In this document: positions 5,672 to 9,329 of the stretch, piece after piece | Layout: every line of letters begins with the position of its first letter | How positions within the stretch are numbered: position 1 is the first letter of the stretch | From: Kouleothrix aurantiaca | GTDB taxonomy: Bacteria; Chloroflexota; Chloroflexia; Chloroflexales; Roseiflexaceae | Length of the DNA: 9,329 nt | Assembly (NCBI GenBank): GCA_001399705.1 | Contig: LJCR01000052.1 | Span: 1 to 9,329, forward strand | Direction: 5' to 3' | Made by a program: the position numbers and the translations under genes | The notes under the pieces: model-generated | The model's database searches: none | What the model saw: only the letters and a program-made list of their open reading frames with translations | Told to the model about the DNA's origin: nothing

Positions 5672-6544
5672 CTACTGCCGATCGTTAGCAGGCCGGGGCG
5701 GCGCTTGCACAAACCAGGCGGCGCCGTTCCGCTCGAAGAAGCCTTCCTGGCGCAAATTTTCCAGCGCGCGGTTTACGGCATCACGTACCTGGTAGGCTTC
5801 GCTCGGCATTGCAATCGCATACGGCTCCAGGGTCAGCGCTGGCCCCACAGTTTGCAGGCCGGGCGTGTGGCCCAGGTCGATCAGCGCAGCCGCGTTATCG
5901 GCAATCACCGCGTCGAGCTGGCCGCGCCGCAAGTCGGCAAAGGCCGCAGCCGGCGTGTCATAGCCCGAGCGCACAGCGACGCCAGGATGGGCCGCAGCGA
6001 GCTGGCGCGCATACGTATCGGCATCGGTGCCGAGCGCCACGCCGAGCCGGCGGCCCGCCAGCCCCTCAACGCCTGCGATCTTCGCGCCCTGCGGCACCAC
6101 AAGCACCAGCCCGGCGTTGAAATAAAACGTCGAAAAGCCGGCCCGCCAGCCCTGCTCAGGAGCATAGGGCAAGGCCGAGGCCGCAATGTCAGCCTTATGA
6201 GTGGAAAGATCGTCGTAGATCGAGTCGAGGTTGCTTGGCACAAATTCAGCGCGCAAGCCCAGCTCTTGCGCGACCGCCCGCGCCAGGTCAATATCGTAGC
6301 CGCTCGGCTCGCCATTCCGAAGCCATGAAAACGGGTAGTAGCCGAACTCGACCGCCACGCGCAAGGTGCCCCGCTCCTGCGCTGCCGCCCACACCGGGTC
6401 GGGACCCTGGCCGCCAATTTGCCAGCCCAGCTGCGTCGCGGCAGCAATCAGCCCATAGATCAGCAGCACCAGCAGCGCCATAGAATCGCGCCTTCGCCAA
6501 CCGCGTAGAGCGCTTTGCCATGCATCCAAAGCCTGTGTTCTCAT
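5672..6544 (-). CDS. Extracellular solute-binding protein, family 3 (amino-acid-type periplasmic binding fold), membrane-anchored
   Basis: The 290-residue protein has a basic N terminus (G-W-R-R-R-D) followed by a hydrophobic helix at ~22-38 (M-A-L-L-V-L-L-I-Y-G-L-I-A-A-A), a signal peptide or uncleaved anchor with no lipobox Cys. The SBP_bac_3 fold follows: L-R-V-A-V-E-F-G-Y-Y-P-F-S (61-73), the signature G-Y-D-I-D-L-A-R-A-V-A (82-92), L-G-V-A-L-G-T-D-A-D (167-176), L-D-A-V-I-A-D-N with Asp216, and a C-terminal A-L-E-N-L-R-Q-E-G-F-F (260-270). Family members deliver amino acids or similar ligands to ABC permeases. No permease or ATPase gene adjoins it. The ligand segment reads A-L-P-Y-A-P-E-Q where family members usually have G-x-T-x-T-x-E-R, so the carboxylate-binding Arg is Gln131. 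The start at ATG 6544 is chosen because the frame upstream is promoter-like and unlike a protein; no strong ribosome site is seen, and Met22 is an alternative. Confidence 0.85.
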   Translation of the reverse strand: MRTQALDAWQSALRGWRRRDSMALLVLLIYGLIAAATQLGWQIGGQGPDPVWAAAQERGTLRVAVEFGYYPFSWLRNGEPSGYDIDLARAVAQELGLRAEFVPSNLDSIYDDLSTHKADIAASALPYAPEQGWRAGFSTFYFNAGLVLVVPQGAKIAGVEGLAGRRLGVALGTDADTYARQLAAAHPGVAVRSGYDTPAAAFADLRRGQLDAVIADNAAALIDLGHTPGLQTVGPALTLEPYAIAMPSEAYQVRDAVNRALENLRQEGFFERNGAAWFVQAPPRPANDRQ

Positions 6545-6586
6545 CGTATGCTTATTCAGGATCCGTTGCGATTCGATCTTCAATCC

Positions 6587-6592
6587 AGTATA
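6587..6592 (-). promoter_or_regulatory. Possible -10 element of the solute-binding protein gene
   Basis: TATACT on the minus strand lies 43 bp before the ATG at 6544, inside the 150-bp divergent gap (6545-6694) shared with the plus-strand operon. No good -35 is found at 16-18 bp, so confidence is low. No clear promoter was found for the plus-strand gene at 6695. Confidence 0.3.
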
Positions 6593-6694
6593 CTTCAGTC
6601 TACAAAAGCTAGCCTCCCCAACCTGGTACGTCTGGCCCGTTTTGTGTACGCGGTGGGCACGTTTCACTGCAACGCTCAGTTAGGATAACGACGT

Positions 6695-7369
6695 ATGGAA
6701 GAATACCGCGAACCACAGCAACCAATCGTTGCCACCCCCACGTACTCGCCACCACCCGCTTACGCAACCACTCCGGTTTCTCCCTATACCACGCCAAAAG
6801 TGGGGCGCTTTGTTCGCTTCCGGCGAACCATGCGCTTGCTCTTGCGGCGCTTGCTGCGCGGCGGGGTCATTGCCGGGCGCGCGCTGCGGCCGTACGCGTT
6901 TTTCGCCGTGGTCGTCATCGGCTTGGTGGGCGTGATTGGCTGGATGTCGTTTATGCTGTGGGGGCCGAAAGCCGCGCCTGCAGTCTTCTCGCGCGCCGAC
7001 TCAATACCGCCGGCGGCTGCGGTCGAAACCTTTATTCAGGGCCAGAAAACCTTCAACGCCGATATTATGTGGGACGCCTACAGCACACAGTATCAGGCGT
7101 CTCAGCTCGCCAATGGGGCAACCAAAGCAACGCTCCAGGCGCAAGTCGACAATTTGCGTAACATTGGGCTGGAATTCCTGCGCTACGATTATATTGGCGG
7201 CGTAAAAGAAGACAAAGGCGGGATGTATTTCTACACCGTCGATCTGCGCGTACGCAATCAGCAGCGGCGCTTCCCAATTATCTTCCACGCCGACGCCGAC
7301 GGCAAGATCACCGAGATCGAGTCGGTGCTGGCCCCGCAAAATGGCGCAGGCACCAACACACAGCAGTAG
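6695..7369 (+). CDS. Single-pass membrane protein with Pro-rich cytosolic tail and exported NTF2-like domain
   Basis: I do not recognise a named family for the whole 224-residue protein. Residues 1-36 are Pro/Tyr/Thr-rich and disordered-looking. Residues 38-65 are strongly basic (R-F-R-R, L-L-R-R-L-L-R), and a hydrophobic helix spans ~68-89 (Y-A-F-F-A-V-V-V-I-G-L-V-G-V-I-G-W). The positive charge before the helix predicts the N terminus inside and the C terminus outside. Residues ~105-214 (P-P-A-A-A-V-E-T-F-I-Q-G, D-A-Y-S, G-M-Y-F-Y-T-V-D-L-R-V, F-P-I-I-F-H-A-D-A-D-G-K-I-T-E-I-E) follow the helix-then-curved-sheet pattern of NTF2/SnoaL-like domains (DUF4878 type), often ligand-binding or protein-interaction modules. 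AGGAT (6682-6686) precedes the ATG. The stop is 46 bp before the FtsH-like gene, with no terminator between, so the two probably form an operon and may work together. Confidence 0.75.
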   Translation: MEEYREPQQPIVATPTYSPPPAYATTPVSPYTTPKVGRFVRFRRTMRLLLRRLLRGGVIAGRALRPYAFFAVVVIGLVGVIGWMSFMLWGPKAAPAVFSRADSIPPAAAVETFIQGQKTFNADIMWDAYSTQYQASQLANGATKATLQAQVDNLRNIGLEFLRYDYIGGVKEDKGGMYFYTVDLRVRNQQRRFPIIFHADADGKITEIESVLAPQNGAGTNTQQ

Positions 7370-7415
7370 CTCGCCCGTCTTGGCCGCGTGACCCCTGTTG
7401 AAACGGAGTGTTGTC

Positions 7416-9329
7416 ATGGCTTTGGAACCCTATACCCCACCTGCGGATCGCCGCTACCGCGACGATCTCGACCGCGAGATCGACCAGAAGCTCGACAAGA
7501 TGTTCGATCGCTGGCCCACAAAAACATGGCGGCTTGCCCGCCGAATCGTTTTCGTGGTGATCGGTCTGTATCTGTTCTTCAACTATCTCGCGCCGTCGCT
7601 GGCTTCCTGGCTCACGCAAGGCAACCCGGTGCTCGACGCGCTGATGTTTGTCTTTCAGATGGCGCTGACCATCGCGCTGGCGATCATTCAGTTTGTCGCG
7701 ATCTTCTGGTTCCTGGGCCGCGGCCGCACCTACTGGGTGAAGCCGGGCGAGACGGGCGTATCATTCAAGGATTACCGTGGCAATCCCGAGGTCGTCGAGG
7801 CCGCGCAGCGCATCGTGACGCTGCTGAAAGGCGTCAAAGACTTTAAAGACATGGGTGGCGAGGTCACGCGTGGCTTGCTGCTGCTTGGCCCGCCTGGAAC
7901 TGGCAAGAGCTACCTGGCGCAGGCGATTTCGACCGAAGCCGGCGTGCCGTTTGGCTACGCCAGCGCACCGTCGTTTCAGAATATGTTCGTAGGCGTCGGC
8001 CCGCTCCGTGTGCGCATGCTCTACAGCAAAGCGCGAAAACTCGCTAAGGAATATGGCGCCTGCATCCTCTTCATCGACGAAATTGACGCAATTGGCGGCG
8101 CGCGCAGCCAGAACATGGCCGGCGGCGGCGGCATGGCAATGGGCGGCGGCATGATGGGCAACATGATGGGCGCCGGCATCCTGAACGAATTGCTGATGCA
8201 GATGGACCCGCCGCCGCAAGAAGTCAAGGCGCTGCGCAAGCTGCTGCGCAACCTCGGTTTGGTCAGGAAAAAAGTCGAGATGCCGCCCGTGCTGACCATG
8301 GGCGCGACCAACCTCGCCGAAACACTTGACAAGGCGCTGCTGCGCCCCGGTCGCTTCGACCGGCAGATCATCGTTGAAGCACCCGACAGCGAGGGGCGGC
8401 GCGATGTCCTTACGTACTATCTCAGCAAAGTAAAAACCGAACCCATGCCGATCGATCGCATGGTCTCCGATACGATCAATTACACCCCGGTGGCGATCAA
8501 ATTTGTCATCAACGAGGCGGTTATTCACGCCCATTTCGATGGCCGGCAAGCGATTAACTACTGGGACTTTACCGCCGCGCGCGAAGTGCACGAGTGGGGC
8601 CTCAAGCAGCCGATCCGCAACCTGCCCTATGAGGAGCGCCGCGGCACTGCCTACCACGAAGCCGGGCACGCCTACATTCAGGCCAAACTCATCAAGCGCG
8701 AGCGCATCGCCAAGGTCACGATTGTGCGCCACGGCCGCGCCGCCGGCTTTGTCGCGCAAAAGCCAATTGATGAGTACCACATCCCGAACAAGCAGGAAAT
8801 TCTCGACGACATTACGATGACACTGGGCGCCTATGCCGCCGAGGAAGTCTTTCTGGGCTACACAACCGCTGGCGTGTCGATGGATATGATCCAGGCCACC
8901 GACATGGCAACGCGCATGGTCGGCTTCTGGGCGATGGACGATAGCTTTTTCTCCTATGGCGCGATGGGCGGCGTTGCAACCGGCGAGATCAAGCCGCGCG
9001 TCGAGCGTATTCTTGATCAGCAGTATCGTGTCGCTAAGCGCCTGCTGGAAGCAAATAAAGAAGCAGTCATCGCGATTGCCGAGGCGCTGATCCTGCGCAA
9101 CGAGCTAACCGACATCGACATCGCCGAAATTCTGACGCGCGTCGAGGCCGAGCATCCGTTTGCCGGTCCGCGTAACGCTGAGGAGCGCCCGTGTGGCCTG
9201 GTGGCTACGCGCGCATTGCCCGAGCCCACCAGCATTCGGCGCAATGGCCGGCAGAATGGCAAGCTGCCCGCCTCGCCCATGCCCGAGGTGTCTGTGCCGG
9301 CAGCGTCGCAGCCCCCAAGCGACCCATAC
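7416..9329 (+). CDS. FtsH-like membrane AAA+ zinc metalloprotease, atypical (partial, 3' end outside the window)
   Basis: All 638 codons seen are open; no stop occurs before the window ends. Two membrane helices (~42-62 and ~73-101) are followed by an AAA+ module. This has Walker A G-P-P-G-T-G-K-S (158-165), pore loop F191-V-G, Walker B I-L-F-I-D-E (217-222), sensor 1 A-T-N (297-299) and arginine fingers R313 and R316 in L-R-P-G-R-F-D-R. The peptidase domain has H414-E-A-G-H418 and the third zinc ligand D490 in V-S-M-D-M-I-Q-A-T-D. It should therefore unfold and degrade proteins at the membrane in an ATP- and zinc-dependent way. Oddities: only ~10 residues between the helices where FtsH has a ~70-residue external domain; a Gly/Met-rich loop at 235-254; ~26 extra residues between M-D (263-264) and sensor 1; and a low-complexity Pro/Ser tail after ~580. 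GGAG (7405-7408) supports the ATG. FtsH/Yme1 family membership is sure; orthology to housekeeping FtsH is doubtful. Confidence 0.92.
   Translation, partial: MALEPYTPPADRRYRDDLDREIDQKLDKMFDRWPTKTWRLARRIVFVVIGLYLFFNYLAPSLASWLTQGNPVLDALMFVFQMALTIALAIIQFVAIFWFLGRGRTYWVKPGETGVSFKDYRGNPEVVEAAQRIVTLLKGVKDFKDMGGEVTRGLLLLGPPGTGKSYLAQAISTEAGVPFGYASAPSFQNMFVGVGPLRVRMLYSKARKLAKEYGACILFIDEIDAIGGARSQNMAGGGGMAMGGGMMGNMMGAGILNELLMQMDPPPQEVKALRKLLRNLGLVRKKVEMPPVLTMGATNLAETLDKALLRPGRFDRQIIVEAPDSEGRRDVLTYYLSKVKTEPMPIDRMVSDTINYTPVAIKFVINEAVIHAHFDGRQAINYWDFTAAREVHEWGLKQPIRNLPYEERRGTAYHEAGHAYIQAKLIKRERIAKVTIVRHGRAAGFVAQKPIDEYHIPNKQEILDDITMTLGAYAAEEVFLGYTTAGVSMDMIQATDMATRMVGFWAMDDSFFSYGAMGGVATGEIKPRVERILDQQYRVAKRLLEANKEAVIAIAEALILRNELTDIDIAEILTRVEAEHPFAGPRNAEERPCGLVATRALPEPTSIRRNGRQNGKLPASPMPEVSVPAASQPPSDPY

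Noticed and set aside
7761..8780. Long minus-strand open frame (339 codons) across the FtsH-like gene
   Set aside because: Antisense shadow of the AAA+ and peptidase domains; low-complexity His/Ala/Arg composition and no family resemblance.
4199..9329. A MoxR/VWA-type chaperone pair made of the VWA protein and the AAA+ protein
   Set aside because: The AAA+ protein is of the FtsH protease family, not MoxR; the genes are on opposite strands and separated by two other genes.

Overview
This is a GC-rich bacterial window whose gene content fits a Chloroflexota member, perhaps of the Chloroflexia/Roseiflexus-Kouleothrix type. That assignment is inferred from remembered protein styles: zinc-finger anti-sigma-like proteins fused to a beta-sandwich, an FtsH-like AAA protease, a cytosolic VWA protein and a haem-binding-domain protein. 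No marker gene in the window proves it. I see no rRNA, tRNA, CRISPR array, insertion sequence or phage gene.

Left part, plus strand (1-3490). The window opens with the last 74 codons of a protein ending in a Trp/Asp-rich beta-sandwich. A 264-bp regulatory gap with two AT-rich palindromes follows. Next is a divergent sigma-70/ECF-like protein (490-1248) with its own intrinsic terminator. After a 371-bp gap comes a soluble protein with two tandem HxxxCxxC zinc-finger motifs and a C-terminal carboxypeptidase-regulatory-like domain (1620-2432), a candidate anti-sigma or zinc-binding regulator. An alpha/beta hydrolase with a visible Ser-Asp-His triad (2540-3490) closes this half. It ends at a perfect 24-bp-stem hairpin that probably terminates transcription from both sides.

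Middle part, minus strand (3575-6544). Reading in the direction of transcription, there is first an amino-acid-type solute-binding protein without a transporter beside it (6544-5672). Then comes a cytosolic von Willebrand factor A protein with an intact MIDAS site (5479-4199) and a strong terminator. Last is a small haem-binding-domain (CxxCH) gene (4012-3575) broken by one in-frame TGA in its N-terminal membrane segment. These appear to be separate transcription units.

Right part, plus strand (6695-9329). A divergent 150-bp gap leads into a likely two-gene operon: a single-pass membrane protein with a Pro-rich cytosolic N terminus and an exported NTF2-like domain, then 46 bp later an FtsH-like AAA+ zinc metalloprotease that runs off the window end. 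The protease keeps all the catalytic motifs. It departs from textbook FtsH in three ways: almost no loop between its two membrane helices, a Gly/Met-rich loop after Walker B, and about 26 extra residues before sensor 1. This pair is the best candidate for something not well described. One hypothesis is that the membrane protein supplies the missing external domain in trans.
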